Below, one piece after another: positions 1 through 8,297 of a stretch of DNA of 64,000 nt. The DNA is from Lysobacteraceae bacterium PS02340. GTDB taxonomy: Bacteria; Pseudomonadota; Gammaproteobacteria; Xanthomonadales; Xanthomonadaceae. The notes under the pieces were generated by a model. That model was given only the letters and a program-made list of their open reading frames with translations, ran no database searches and was not told the origin of the DNA. The stretch is taken from assembly GCA_029959605.1 (NCBI GenBank), contig JASCOC010000011.1, positions 62,001 through 126,000 of the forward strand. Direction: 5' to 3'. The position numbers were made by a program, and so were the translations under genes. The stretch's first letter is position 1. Each line of letters opens with the position of its first letter.

Positions 1-48
1 CGCGCCGTGTATGCCTAGGGTCGGTCCATCGGTCCTGTGGAGATGGTC

Positions 49-990
49 ATGAGCTTCAGCGTCCAGTCGTCCAGCGTCACGCCGTCGAGCCTGCAGGCGA
101 TGCCGCCGCCGGATGTCCTGCGTGCGCAGTCGCAGGGCGCGCCGCCGCTGCCCACGGGCAGCTACCAGCTCGAACCCGGCTATCACCCGCAGCTCGGCGC
201 CCTGTTCGCGACCGGCGGGACTGCCGCGAACGCGGCGTCGTTCGACAGCCAGGTGCGCGGTCAGGAATCGCGGGCGATCGATCTGGACCTCATGCAGATC
301 TCCGCCGCGGTCTACGACCCGGCCGTGCAGCAAGTCGGCGACTGGAGCCGGGTCAGCGATGCGGACCTGATGGCCGCCGGTATCGACCCCGCACTGCTTG
401 AGAATCCGCAGAGCGGATTCCGCGCCGGCATCTACACCGACGGCGACGACAACCACGTGCTGGCGTTCGCCGGATCGAACGATCTGAAGGACTGGACCGG
501 CGCGAATTTCCGCCAGGGCGTGGGCTGGCAGTCCGAGCAGTACGACGAAGCCGTGCAGCTGGCGCAGCTCGCCTCCGCCGCCTATGGCGACGATCTGGCC
601 ATCACCGGACATTCGCTCGGCGGCGGACTGGCCGCGACCGCGGCGATGGCCGTCGATGGCGCTGCCGTGACGTTCAACGCCGCCGGCGTGCACGACCGCA
701 CGATCGAGGGGCTGGGTCTTGATCCCGCAACCGCCAAGGCCGACGCCGCCGATGGCCAGATCCGTCGTTACAACGTCGACGGCGAAGCGCTGACCAAGGC
801 CCAGCAGGACATCTGGGTGGTGAACAACATTCCCGATGCACCCGGCCACGAGATCGTGCTCGACGATCCCTCGCCGCTGACCGGATTCGACCGTTTCAAT
901 CCGATTTCGATCGTCTCCCACAGCATCGCCAAGCACATGCAGGACACGGTGATCGAAGCGCTGTCGCAGCAGCAGCCGTGGGCGAACTGA
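49..990 (+). CDS. Class-3-type lipase, putative effector (copy 1)
   Basis: Predicted alpha/beta-hydrolase of 313 residues. The nucleophile motif GHSLGGG places the serine at about residue 189. A C-terminal SHS (H301) is the likely catalytic histidine, because the same SHS precedes an alignable tail in the second lipase. There is no signal peptide or membrane segment, so a toxin role would need a dedicated secretion machine. The start at 49 is chosen because GTGGAG lies just upstream and the paralogues also begin MS; GTG at 37 and ATG at 43 are in-frame alternatives. It is followed after 50 bp by an ankyrin lipoprotein, and this lipase-ankyrin order recurs twice more. Unlike its paralogues it has no glycine-rich C-terminal extension. 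The lipase fold is well supported; the antibacterial effector role is inferred from context. Confidence 0.8.
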   Translation: MSFSVQSSSVTPSSLQAMPPPDVLRAQSQGAPPLPTGSYQLEPGYHPQLGALFATGGTAANAASFDSQVRGQESRAIDLDLMQISAAVYDPAVQQVGDWSRVSDADLMAAGIDPALLENPQSGFRAGIYTDGDDNHVLAFAGSNDLKDWTGANFRQGVGWQSEQYDEAVQLAQLASAAYGDDLAITGHSLGGGLAATAAMAVDGAAVTFNAAGVHDRTIEGLGLDPATAKADAADGQIRRYNVDGEALTKAQQDIWVVNNIPDAPGHEIVLDDPSPLTGFDRFNPISIVSHSIAKHMQDTVIEALSQQQPWAN

Positions 991-1040
991 TCTGATCCGT
1001 GTCGACGGGATGCCCGCGGCGGCTGTGTGAGAATGCGGGC

Positions 1041-1763
1041 ATGCGCGCCGCAGTCCTGAGCCTGTTGCTGATGTTGTCCGGCGCCGCCTGCAGTGGAGAC
1101 GCGATGGACGCTCGAGCCGCTTTCACCGATGCCAGCGCGGCTGCGCTGGCCGATGCCGTTGCCGACGACGATGCCGCCGCCGTGCGCACGCAGGTGCAGG
1201 CCGGCGCCGATCCGAACGCCCGCGGCGACCAGGGCGTGAACCTGTTGCAGATCGCGATGCTGGCCCAAGCCAAGGACGCGTTGGCGGCGCTGCTCGATGC
1301 CGGCGCCGATCCGAACGCGCCGGGACTCGGTGGCGCAACGGCGGTGCATGGCGCCGCGATCGCCGACGATCCGGAGTATCTGAAGATCGTGCTCGACCGC
1401 CGCGGCGATCCCGATGCGCGACACGGCGAAACGCATGCCACGCCGCTGGCGGGCGCGACGGGGCCGCGCACCGATGCGCAGTTCCGCATGCTGCTCGCGG
1501 CTGGCGCCGATCCAGGCGCCGCCGATCGCACCGGCAATACGCCGCTGCACAAGGCCGCGATGATCAACGCCGGCGACCACGTGCTGGCTCTGCTGGATGC
1601 GGGCGCGGACCCGCTGGCGAAGAACGCCCAGGGCGCCACCTTCCAGCGCTTCTTCTTCAAGACGCCCGATGCCCGTCTCAACGACGCGGCGCGCGCGAAG
1701 CGCGAGGCCGTGGTGGCGTGGCTGCAGGCGCATCAGGTGCGGCTCGAGGCCGGCGCCGACTGA
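1041..1763 (+). CDS. Ankyrin-repeat lipoprotein, putative immunity (copy 1)
   Basis: 240-residue protein with a hydrophobic leader ending in LSGAAC, an imperfect lipobox, then about five ankyrin repeats with typical AGADPNA and GNTPLHKAA elements. The C-terminal tail has GATFQ, a conserved leucine and REAVVAWL; the same tail pattern closes the other two ankyrin proteins here. Export to the periplasm, probably membrane-anchored, is predicted. It sits directly downstream of a lipase on the same strand. Ankyrin proteins are known partners or inhibitors in several bacterial toxin systems, so an immunity role against the neighbouring lipase is the best guess, but nothing in the sequence proves binding. 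The start at 1041 is chosen because it begins the leader; a GTG at 999 would add 14 residues without leader character. Confidence 0.75.
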   Translation: MRAAVLSLLLMLSGAACSGDAMDARAAFTDASAAALADAVADDDAAAVRTQVQAGADPNARGDQGVNLLQIAMLAQAKDALAALLDAGADPNAPGLGGATAVHGAAIADDPEYLKIVLDRRGDPDARHGETHATPLAGATGPRTDAQFRMLLAAGADPGAADRTGNTPLHKAAMINAGDHVLALLDAGADPLAKNAQGATFQRFFFKTPDARLNDAARAKREAVVAWLQAHQVRLEAGAD

Positions 1764-2142
1764 AGGTGGCGGCGACTGACGCGCCAGCCGTTCCGTCGCG
1801 CCGCTCGGCTCTAGAAGTCGCAAATGGTCCGTTGCTCTCGAGGCGGGCAACTGACCCTGCCACCGTCTGCACGACCCTGCACCGTTTCCGATGCGAGCGC
1901 AGCTGCCAGGCTTGATCCGGAGCGCGCCGAGTGCAGGAACGTGCAGGGCCGTCAGGTTCGACACCGCGTCCGATCGCGCATTTTCTGCACCCGTCGACGA
2001 TGCGGACTGCACACTGCCCGTGGCGTCCCGAACATTCGCAAAGCCGGTCCGACGACATTGACGCCCTAGTGCCCGCCCTAGATGGCAGCCGCCGACGCCC
2101 GCGTTAGCGTGGAGTCCTCGAAAGCCCGGGTGGAGCGCGGAC
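1764..2142. other. Intergenic gap between ankyrin 1 and lipase 2
   Basis: This 379-bp stretch shows no convincing gene. Short reading frames here lack ribosome sites and family features. Near its end are two CCCTAG hexamers (about 2065-2081), related to the CCTAGGGTC found upstream of lipases 1 and 3. It probably contains the promoter of the second lipase-ankyrin pair. Confidence 0.4.
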
Positions 2143-3807
2143 ATGTCCCTGACCATTGGCGATGGCATCGGTCGCGTCCAGGACACCTGGCGTCCGCAAC
2201 AGACACCGCTCCAGTCGTACAGCCCGCCGCTGCCGCCGCCGCAGAGTGGCGCCTACCGCCCCGACACCAGCTATCACCCGCAGGTGCAAGCGCCGGGCAC
2301 CGCGCCCGCGCAGGGCCAGGGGCAGGGCGGTACCAGCCCGTATGCGATTCCCGCAGGCAGCACGCTCGACGAGGTCGCCAGCGGCACGCAGGCGCAGCCC
2401 TTCGACGTGACCCTCTCGCAGCTCGCCACCGCCGTGTATGGCACGCGCGGCGCGCCGCCGCCGGGCTGGGAGGCGGTCAGCGACCAGCAACTGATGGACC
2501 AGGGCGTCGCCGATCCGCAGGCCTGGCGTCTGCAGTACCTCGGCGCCAACGATGCGGTGCCGAGCAACGCCCAGGAATTCCGCGCCGAGGTCTATACCGA
2601 CGGCGCCGGCAACTACGTGCTGTCCTATCGCGGCACCGCCGAGGGCGGCCCGGACTGGGAGAACAACTTCCGCCAGGGCCTCGGCTACGAGACCAATGAC
2701 GGCGACAAGTTCAGCGTCACCGCGGTCAACACCGCACGCGAGTTCGCGAACGTGTTCGGCGACAACGGCGCCAATTCCTCGAATCTCGCGATCACCGGCC
2801 ATTCGCAGGGCGGCGGCCTCGCCAGCGTCGGCGCGTTGGCCAGTGGCATTTCCGCCGTCACGTTCGATGCGTCGGGCATCCATCCCAATACGCTCGACCG
2901 CATCGGTATCGATCCGCAGGCCGCGCGCGACAGCGCCGAGGGTGGACAGATCCGGGCCTACTCCCTGTCCAGCGATGCGCTGACCAACGTGCAGGACAGC
3001 TGGGTGACCGGCATCGTCGCGCCGGATGCGCTGGGCACGCAAATCGTCGTCGACCCGACGGCTGCGGACGTCGACAACATGTTCTCCAATTACGGGCCGA
3101 TCGAAGGCTTCTCGCAGGCGCAGAGCGACACGCTCAACACGGTGGTCGAAGCCGCGCGCGATCCGGTGACCGGGCTGTTGATGACGACCGCGATCGCGCC
3201 GGTGACCACGGCCGGTGGCGCGCTCGTGGGCAGCCTGTTCGGCAATCCGCTCGGCGGCGCCGCAGCCGGCGCGCTGGCCGCACCCGCGCTCGTGTTCGGC
3301 GGCGGCGAACTCGCCTACGCCGCGATCAGCCACAGCCCCAACGCGCTGACCGCCGGCATGATCGAAGCGCAGCCGTGGCAGGCGGGCTACCAGAACCCGT
3401 CCTCCACCGGCCGCGATCTGCAGAACCTGCTGCCCGATGCGACCAAGGACGACTACGCGCGCAACGTGCATGACTTCGCCACCGACGTCGACACCGTGGT
3501 CGCCAACGAATTCGCCAACGGCCAGTACCTGCAGGGCGGTATCAGCCTGGCCGGTGACTTCGCCGAAGGCGCGTTCAATTCCGCCGGTGACACCATCGAT
3601 GGCTATGCCGACCAGCTGGCCGGTGTGGTCGACCGCAACATCGGCGGCTGGGGTGGCAGCGCGCTGTCGACCGTGATCGACGGGGCGGGCGATGTCGCCG
3701 AGTTCACCACCGACGTGGCCGGCCAGGTGACCGAGATCTTGGCCGACGGCGTGGGCTGGGAAGCTCAGGGCGCGACGAACTTCGTCGGTGGCCTGTTCGG
3801 CCGCTGA
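2143..3807 (+). CDS. Class-3-type lipase with glycine-rich insertion and tail (copy 2)
   Basis: 554-residue paralogue of the first lipase. The N terminus shares the Y-x4-YHPQ pattern with copy 1, the core shares YTDG and NFRQGLG, and the nucleophile motif is GHSQGGG (S221). Between the serine region and the SHS histidine (H397) lies an insertion absent from copy 1, including a hydrophobic glycine/alanine-rich stretch at roughly residues 340-390 that could insert into a membrane. The last 140 residues are glycine- and aspartate-rich with GDxxD patterns. No signal peptide. It is preceded by a GGTGGAG ribosome site and followed after 45 bp by an ankyrin lipoprotein. An effector lipase acting on membranes is inferred. 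No XVIPCD-type secretion domain was recognised. Confidence 0.8.
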   Translation: MSLTIGDGIGRVQDTWRPQQTPLQSYSPPLPPPQSGAYRPDTSYHPQVQAPGTAPAQGQGQGGTSPYAIPAGSTLDEVASGTQAQPFDVTLSQLATAVYGTRGAPPPGWEAVSDQQLMDQGVADPQAWRLQYLGANDAVPSNAQEFRAEVYTDGAGNYVLSYRGTAEGGPDWENNFRQGLGYETNDGDKFSVTAVNTAREFANVFGDNGANSSNLAITGHSQGGGLASVGALASGISAVTFDASGIHPNTLDRIGIDPQAARDSAEGGQIRAYSLSSDALTNVQDSWVTGIVAPDALGTQIVVDPTAADVDNMFSNYGPIEGFSQAQSDTLNTVVEAARDPVTGLLMTTAIAPVTTAGGALVGSLFGNPLGGAAAGALAAPALVFGGGELAYAAISHSPNALTAGMIEAQPWQAGYQNPSSTGRDLQNLLPDATKDDYARNVHDFATDVDTVVANEFANGQYLQGGISLAGDFAEGAFNSAGDTIDGYADQLAGVVDRNIGGWGGSALSTVIDGAGDVAEFTTDVAGQVTEILADGVGWEAQGATNFVGGLFGR

Positions 3808-3852
3808 GACTCACGGACCGCGCATGTGTCGTGCGTATGATCGGGCGCTGAC

Positions 3853-4584
3853 ATGACCCGCCTCCGCGCCCTGTCTTCGACCGTCCTTCTCCTCTGCGCC
3901 GCAGGGTGTGCACAGCCGTCCATGAGCAACGACGCATTCAATTCGCCGACGACGGCGCAACTGGCCGACGCCGTCCGCCGCGGCGATGCCGCCGAGATCC
4001 GCCGACAGCTCGAACACGTCGCCCCCGACACGCCGGGCAGTGACGGCGAGACGCTGCTGATGGAAGCGATCCGCCAGCGCCGTGCGGCCAGCGTGGATGC
4101 GCTGCTCGAAGGCGGCGCCGATCCCAACCGTGTCAATGCGCGCGGCGACACGCCGGTGCATGCCGCGGCGTTCTCCGGTGATCCGGCGATCCTGCGCGCG
4201 GTGATCGCCAAGGGCGGCGATGTCGACGTGGCCAACCCGCACACCGGCGCCACGCCACTGGTGCAGGCATTGCTGTCGCCGACCGCCGGCCAGGCCGAGG
4301 TGCTGCTCGATGCGGGCGCCGATCCCAATCTCGCCGATCGCAATGGCGACACGCCGCTGCACGTCGCCGGCCGCACCAACGGCGGCGCGGCGATCCTCGC
4401 GCTGCTGCGCAAGGGCGCCCGCCCGCAGACGGAGAATTCGCGCGGCGTGACCTTCCAGCACGAGTATTTCGGCTTCCCCGCGAACCTGCTCAACGACCGC
4501 GCCCGCGCCGAGCGGCGCGAGATCGTGGCCTGGCTCAAGACCAACGGCGTGCCGCTGGAAGCGAACGTCGCCGCGACGTACTGA
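3853..4584 (+). CDS. Ankyrin-repeat lipoprotein, putative immunity (copy 2)
   Basis: 243 residues. The leader ends in LCAAGC, an acceptable lipobox (A-A-G-C), predicting an exported lipoprotein. About five ankyrin repeats follow, with GADPN and GDTPLH elements. The C terminus repeats the family tail: GVTFQ, then L-N-D, RREIVAWL and V-P-L-E. It follows the second lipase by 45 bp on the same strand, so the two are probably cotranscribed. The periplasmic site fits a protein that would neutralise a phospholipase delivered to the periplasm by a sister cell. The role is inferred; the domain content and location are directly visible. Confidence 0.78.
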   Translation: MTRLRALSSTVLLLCAAGCAQPSMSNDAFNSPTTAQLADAVRRGDAAEIRRQLEHVAPDTPGSDGETLLMEAIRQRRAASVDALLEGGADPNRVNARGDTPVHAAAFSGDPAILRAVIAKGGDVDVANPHTGATPLVQALLSPTAGQAEVLLDAGADPNLADRNGDTPLHVAGRTNGGAAILALLRKGARPQTENSRGVTFQHEYFGFPANLLNDRARAERREIVAWLKTNGVPLEANVAATY

Positions 4585-4693
4585 GCCGCTGCCGCCCTGA
4601 ACGGGCGCGCCGCGACCTAGGGTCCGCACCAGCTGTCCTGCGCTGCCCCGGCCCCCTATCGTCGGGGCTATCGTTTCCGTAGGTGCGCGCGCC

Positions 4694-6343
4694 ATGAGCC
4701 TGTCCCCGGTATCCGGCAACAACACGCCCGTCGATCCGTTCCGCGATTTCGCGCTCGATCCGGCGCTGCAGGCCTCGTCCGCGCTGCAGCCGCGCACGCC
4801 CGCGAACGTCGACACCAGCGCCGGCTTCCCGCGCGGCGATGGCAGTTTCGCCGATTCGGTCCGCGGCACCGCGCCGCAGCCCGACCAGGATCTGCAGTTC
4901 GCCCTGATGGCGAACGACAGCTACACGCTGACCGGCCCCGATGGCGTCACCGGCACCGCGGCCGAAGCCGATCTGCAGGCCGCGGGCTGGAACCGTCTCG
5001 AGCCCAGCGCCGACGGCACGCATCTGGTCGATGCGCAGGGCAACCAGATCCCGATCTCGCCGGACGCGCTGCACGACGCGCAGACGGGCTTCGATGCGGC
5101 GATCTATCAGAACTCCGACGGCCAGTACGTCGTCGCCTATCGCGGCACCGACAGCTGGGGCCTGGGCGCCGGCGGCGATTCGCGCGCGAACGGCGGCCAG
5201 GGTCTCGGCATGGAGACCGCGCAGTATTCGCAGGCGATGGAGCTGGCGAACATCGCGGTGGACACCTTCGGCACCGGCAACGTCGCGATCACCGGCCATT
5301 CGCTGGGCGGCGGTCTCGCTTCGGCCGCGATGCTGGCCACGGATGTGCCGGGCGTGACCTTCAATTCCTCGGGCTTGAGCAACAACACGCTGACCGGCCT
5401 GGGCTTCAATCCGAATGCCGCGCGCGGCGAGATCGCCGACAGTGGCCAGATCCGCCGTTACGTCGTCGATGGCGATCCGCTGACGCTCGCGCAGCAGGAC
5501 ATCCCGATGATTCCGGTGCTGAGCATGTCGCCGCCGAACGCGGTAGGCACCGAGCTGCGTGTCGCGCCGCCCGAGGGCATGGGCCGCTTCGACATGCTCG
5601 GCCTGCACGGCGGTGGTGGCGACAATCCGTCCTACGTCGAAGCCCTGCGCCAGAACGAGGCGCAGGCGCCGGTCGATCGTTCGGGCACCAATCTGGGGCT
5701 GGCGCTCGGCACGCTCGAGAACATCGGTGAGCACAACCTCAATCAGCTGGGCTCGCTGGCCAACGGCATCGGCGGTCTCTATTCCGATGGCCGCTCCACG
5801 GTGACCGAGGCTGTCAGCGGCATCACAGATGCGGTGCAGAACGACTACGGCAACGGCCGCTATGTCGGCGGCACCTTCAGCATCGCCGGTGACGTGGTCG
5901 ACGGCGTGGTGGGTCTCGGTGGCGACGCGATTTCCAACACCCTGGGCACCGCGGGTGACGTGGTCGAAAACATCACCAATCTCGGTGGCAGCGTGCTGCG
6001 CGATCTCGGCGACCGCACCGGCTTCGATGCACCGTTCGATGCCGTCGCCAGTGGCGTCGAATGGACCGGCCGCGCGGTCGACACCGTGGCCGACACCGTC
6101 GGCGACGGTGCGCAGTGGGGGTTGGACAAGGTCGGTGACGGCGCCGAGTGGGTCATCGATCGCGCCGGTGACGGCGCCCAGTGGGTCGGCGACCGCGTGG
6201 TCGACGGCGTGACCTGGACCGGCAACCGCATCGCCGACGGCGCACGCGCGGTGGGCGATGCCGCCAGCTGGACCGGTGACCGTCTGGCCGATGGCGCGCG
6301 CTGGGCCGGTGAAAACCTCAACCCGGTCAACTGGTTCCGTTGA
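4694..6343 (+). CDS. Class-3-type lipase with 11-residue repeat tail (copy 3)
   Basis: 549 residues. The hydrolase core carries GHSLGGG (S203) and a candidate histidine at 305 in LGLHGGGG. The N terminus differs from copies 1 and 2 and has no signal peptide. From about residue 350 the protein is rich in GD dipeptides. From W457 to the end it becomes a clear 11-residue repeat with the consensus WxxDRxxDGAx (W475, W486, W497, W508, W526, W537). Such an 11-residue period can form an amphipathic helix lying on a membrane, as in apolipoprotein-like repeats. It is followed by the third ankyrin lipoprotein after 109 bp. A membrane-attacking lipase effector is inferred; a secretion signal in the tail is equally possible. 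Confidence 0.8.
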   Translation: MSLSPVSGNNTPVDPFRDFALDPALQASSALQPRTPANVDTSAGFPRGDGSFADSVRGTAPQPDQDLQFALMANDSYTLTGPDGVTGTAAEADLQAAGWNRLEPSADGTHLVDAQGNQIPISPDALHDAQTGFDAAIYQNSDGQYVVAYRGTDSWGLGAGGDSRANGGQGLGMETAQYSQAMELANIAVDTFGTGNVAITGHSLGGGLASAAMLATDVPGVTFNSSGLSNNTLTGLGFNPNAARGEIADSGQIRRYVVDGDPLTLAQQDIPMIPVLSMSPPNAVGTELRVAPPEGMGRFDMLGLHGGGGDNPSYVEALRQNEAQAPVDRSGTNLGLALGTLENIGEHNLNQLGSLANGIGGLYSDGRSTVTEAVSGITDAVQNDYGNGRYVGGTFSIAGDVVDGVVGLGGDAISNTLGTAGDVVENITNLGGSVLRDLGDRTGFDAPFDAVASGVEWTGRAVDTVADTVGDGAQWGLDKVGDGAEWVIDRAGDGAQWVGDRVVDGVTWTGNRIADGARAVGDAASWTGDRLADGARWAGENLNPVNWFR

Positions 6344-6452
6344 GTGCCGCGATTCCCGGCCGTCACCACGCCCGGGATCCCCGCACCCTGTCACGACGCC
6401 CGACTGCCGGTCGGGCTAGGCTGATGGCTTGTACCGCTTCGGGGGCCTCGCC

Positions 6453-7211
6453 ATGATGGGTGTCGCTTCGATCGCGCCATTTCCGCAGTGGCGGATCATC
6501 GCCTGCATCGTGTTGGCGCTCGCTGCCAGCGGCGCCTGCGCCAGACAAGGAACGAGCATGACCCAGGACCACGCCACCGATCCCGCCGCCTCCGCGCTGT
6601 CGCGCGCCGCGAGTGCGGGCGATGCCGCCGAGATCCGGCGCCTGATCGCCGACGGCGCCAATCCCAACGCCAAGGACACCCAGGGCTCGCCGCTGCTGCA
6701 GGCGGCGATCCTGCGCGGCGATCGTCGCGCGTTCCAGGCGCTGCTCGATGCCGGCGCTGACGCGACCACCGGCGCGGCCAACGGCAACACCGCCGTGCAT
6801 CTCGCGGCCATGCAGGATGACGCCAGCTATCTGAAGACCTTGCTGGCCGGTGGCGCGTCGGCCGACACACCCAATACGAAGAACGGCGAGACACCGCTGT
6901 TCAACGCGCTCGAAGCACGCAACGACGAGAACATCCGGCTGTTGCTCGACGCCGGCGCGCGTGCCGATGCGACCGACGCGTTCGGCGCGACCCTGCTGCA
7001 CAAGGCCGCACGCATCAACGCGACCGGCTGGGTGGTGCGCTTCCTCGAAGCCGGCGCCGATCCGACCGCCCGCGACCGCGTCGGCGTGACCTTCCAGCCC
7101 TCGTTCTTCCGCGCGCGCGACGCGGTCTTGTCGGCCGATGCCAAGCGCGACCGCGAGACCGTGCGCGAGTGGCTGGTCGCGCGGCAGATTCCGGTCGAAG
7201 ACAAGCACTGA
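6453..7211 (+). CDS. Ankyrin-repeat lipoprotein, putative immunity (copy 3)
   Basis: 252 residues. A hydrophobic leader runs to LAASGAC, a weak lipobox, and about five ankyrin repeats follow with DGANPNA, DAGAD, GNTAVH and LLHKAA elements. The tail repeats GVTFQ, a phenylalanine pair, RETVREWL and I-P-V-E, as in the two other copies. Start at 6453 (ATGATG) removes a nonconserved TTG-started extension. It completes the third lipase-ankyrin pair and is the last gene of the array; the next gene is on the other strand. An immunity role is inferred from position and predicted periplasmic location. Confidence 0.75.
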   Translation: MMGVASIAPFPQWRIIACIVLALAASGACARQGTSMTQDHATDPAASALSRAASAGDAAEIRRLIADGANPNAKDTQGSPLLQAAILRGDRRAFQALLDAGADATTGAANGNTAVHLAAMQDDASYLKTLLAGGASADTPNTKNGETPLFNALEARNDENIRLLLDAGARADATDAFGATLLHKAARINATGWVVRFLEAGADPTARDRVGVTFQPSFFRARDAVLSADAKRDRETVREWLVARQIPVEDKH

Positions 7212-7508
7212 TCGACGTGTCGCCCTGCGCGGGGAGACGCCTCCGGCAAATGCGCTCGCTTGCGTGCGCGCGCTCGCGATGTCTTACGGAACGCCAGCAC
7301 CGTCATCCCGGCGTAAGCCGGGAACCAGTGACTTCAAGTTGAACAGCCGGGAAGTCGTGAGTCCGGCACAAGGCGTGCGCACGCTCAGGTGAAAGGCCGG
7401 ATGATCAGCGCTTCGCGCTGTTGAAGCTCCGTGCCGGGCCACGCCTTGCGGACCACGAATTTCACGTTTCGCCAGGTCAGCCGCCAACCCGCTGCAACAG
7501 CTGCCCGG
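7212..7508. repeat. Gap with palindromic repeat
   Basis: This 297-bp gap between convergent genes has no convincing gene. At about 7301-7328 it holds a TCATCCCGGCGTAAGCCGGG element, a short palindrome followed by AACCAG. The same family, as GTCGCCCCxGCGxAxGCTGGG, appears twice near 22.3-22.4 kb. Such elements are common extragenic palindromes in this bacterial family and may help end transcription from the ankyrin gene. Confidence 0.5.
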
Positions 7509-8144
7509 TCAGGGCCATGCCGGCGGCGACGCCCGCCACGCCGCGAACACTTCGGCCAACGTCGCGCGTTCCGCAGCCGTCCAGTCGGGCAGCAGGGTCG
7601 AATAGCGCGCCGGATCGCTCCACAGCGTCGGTTCGGTACGCACTGCGGCGGCGTACCAGCGCACGGCCTCGTCGCGGCGGTCGGTCGACCACAGTCCGAG
7701 GGCCAGCGTCGGCGGCGCCCACGAGGGTCGCAGCAGTCGACCGTCCAGCGCCTGTCGCCACTGCTCCAGCGCGTCCTGGTGATGGCCGGCGCGATACAGG
7801 TCCCAGCCGTAGTTCCACTGCACCGCGCTGCGCAAAGGCGCGCGCGTCGACAGCGATGCGAGCGCCTGCGCGTACATCGCGCGCCCGGTGTCCGCGCGAC
7901 CGCTGCGCATCAGCGCCTGCGCCAGCTGCGCCCGCGCCTGGTCGGCATTGCGACCGTTGCGTTCGATCAACTGCAACAGCCGCGCATGGGTCTGGTCGTC
8001 GTCGCCGGCGATCGCGACGATCGGCGAGGCCGTCCGCGCATCGTCGTCGAAATAGAATTCGGCCGGCGCCGGCAACGTCTGTGCGCCGACAGTCGACGCG
8101 AACAGCAGCCCGAGCGCGCACAGGCCGGCACGCAGATATCCCAT
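7509..8144 (-). CDS. Secreted TPR-like repeat protein
   Basis: 211 residues with a clear signal peptide (MGYLRAGLCALGLLFASTVGAQ). The body is alpha-helical and shows tetratricopeptide-like features: NYGWDLYRAGHHQDALEQW, and a following helix pair ending in RWYAAAVRTEPT. It is expected in the periplasm. The start at 8144 is preceded by GGGGGAGAGGGTG, a strong ribosome site, and removes 15 nonsignal residues present in a longer frame. No enzymatic motif is seen. TPR proteins usually bind partners; the partner here is unknown. Confidence 0.65.
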   Translation of the reverse strand: MGYLRAGLCALGLLFASTVGAQTLPAPAEFYFDDDARTASPIVAIAGDDDQTHARLLQLIERNGRNADQARAQLAQALMRSGRADTGRAMYAQALASLSTRAPLRSAVQWNYGWDLYRAGHHQDALEQWRQALDGRLLRPSWAPPTLALGLWSTDRRDEAVRWYAAAVRTEPTLWSDPARYSTLLPDWTAAERATLAEVFAAWRASPPAWP

Positions 8145-8297
8145 CACCCTCTCCCCCGTGTGTCCGTTCCGTGTCGTGCGGATGACCACGACATCCCCGG
8201 CCCGATTGTAGCCATGGCGCGCGGGCAGGCGCCGCGACCGGGTTCACGGATGCCGCGCTGACGCGGTGCGATCACTCGCCGGAAGAACGCCGCGCGC

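Noticed and set aside
768-2186. Long minus-strand reading frame of 472 codons across the first lipase and ankyrin genes
   Set aside because: Arginine/glycine/alanine-rich composition without any domain, opposite to well-supported genes; it is a by-product of high GC.
49-6343. XVIPCD (type IV secretion) domain in the lipases
   Set aside because: The C termini are absent, glycine-rich or 11-residue repeats; the known XVIPCD motifs were not found.
4535-6394. Minus-strand reading frame of 619 codons opposite lipase 3
   Set aside because: It mirrors the third-position GC of lipase 3 and has no family features.
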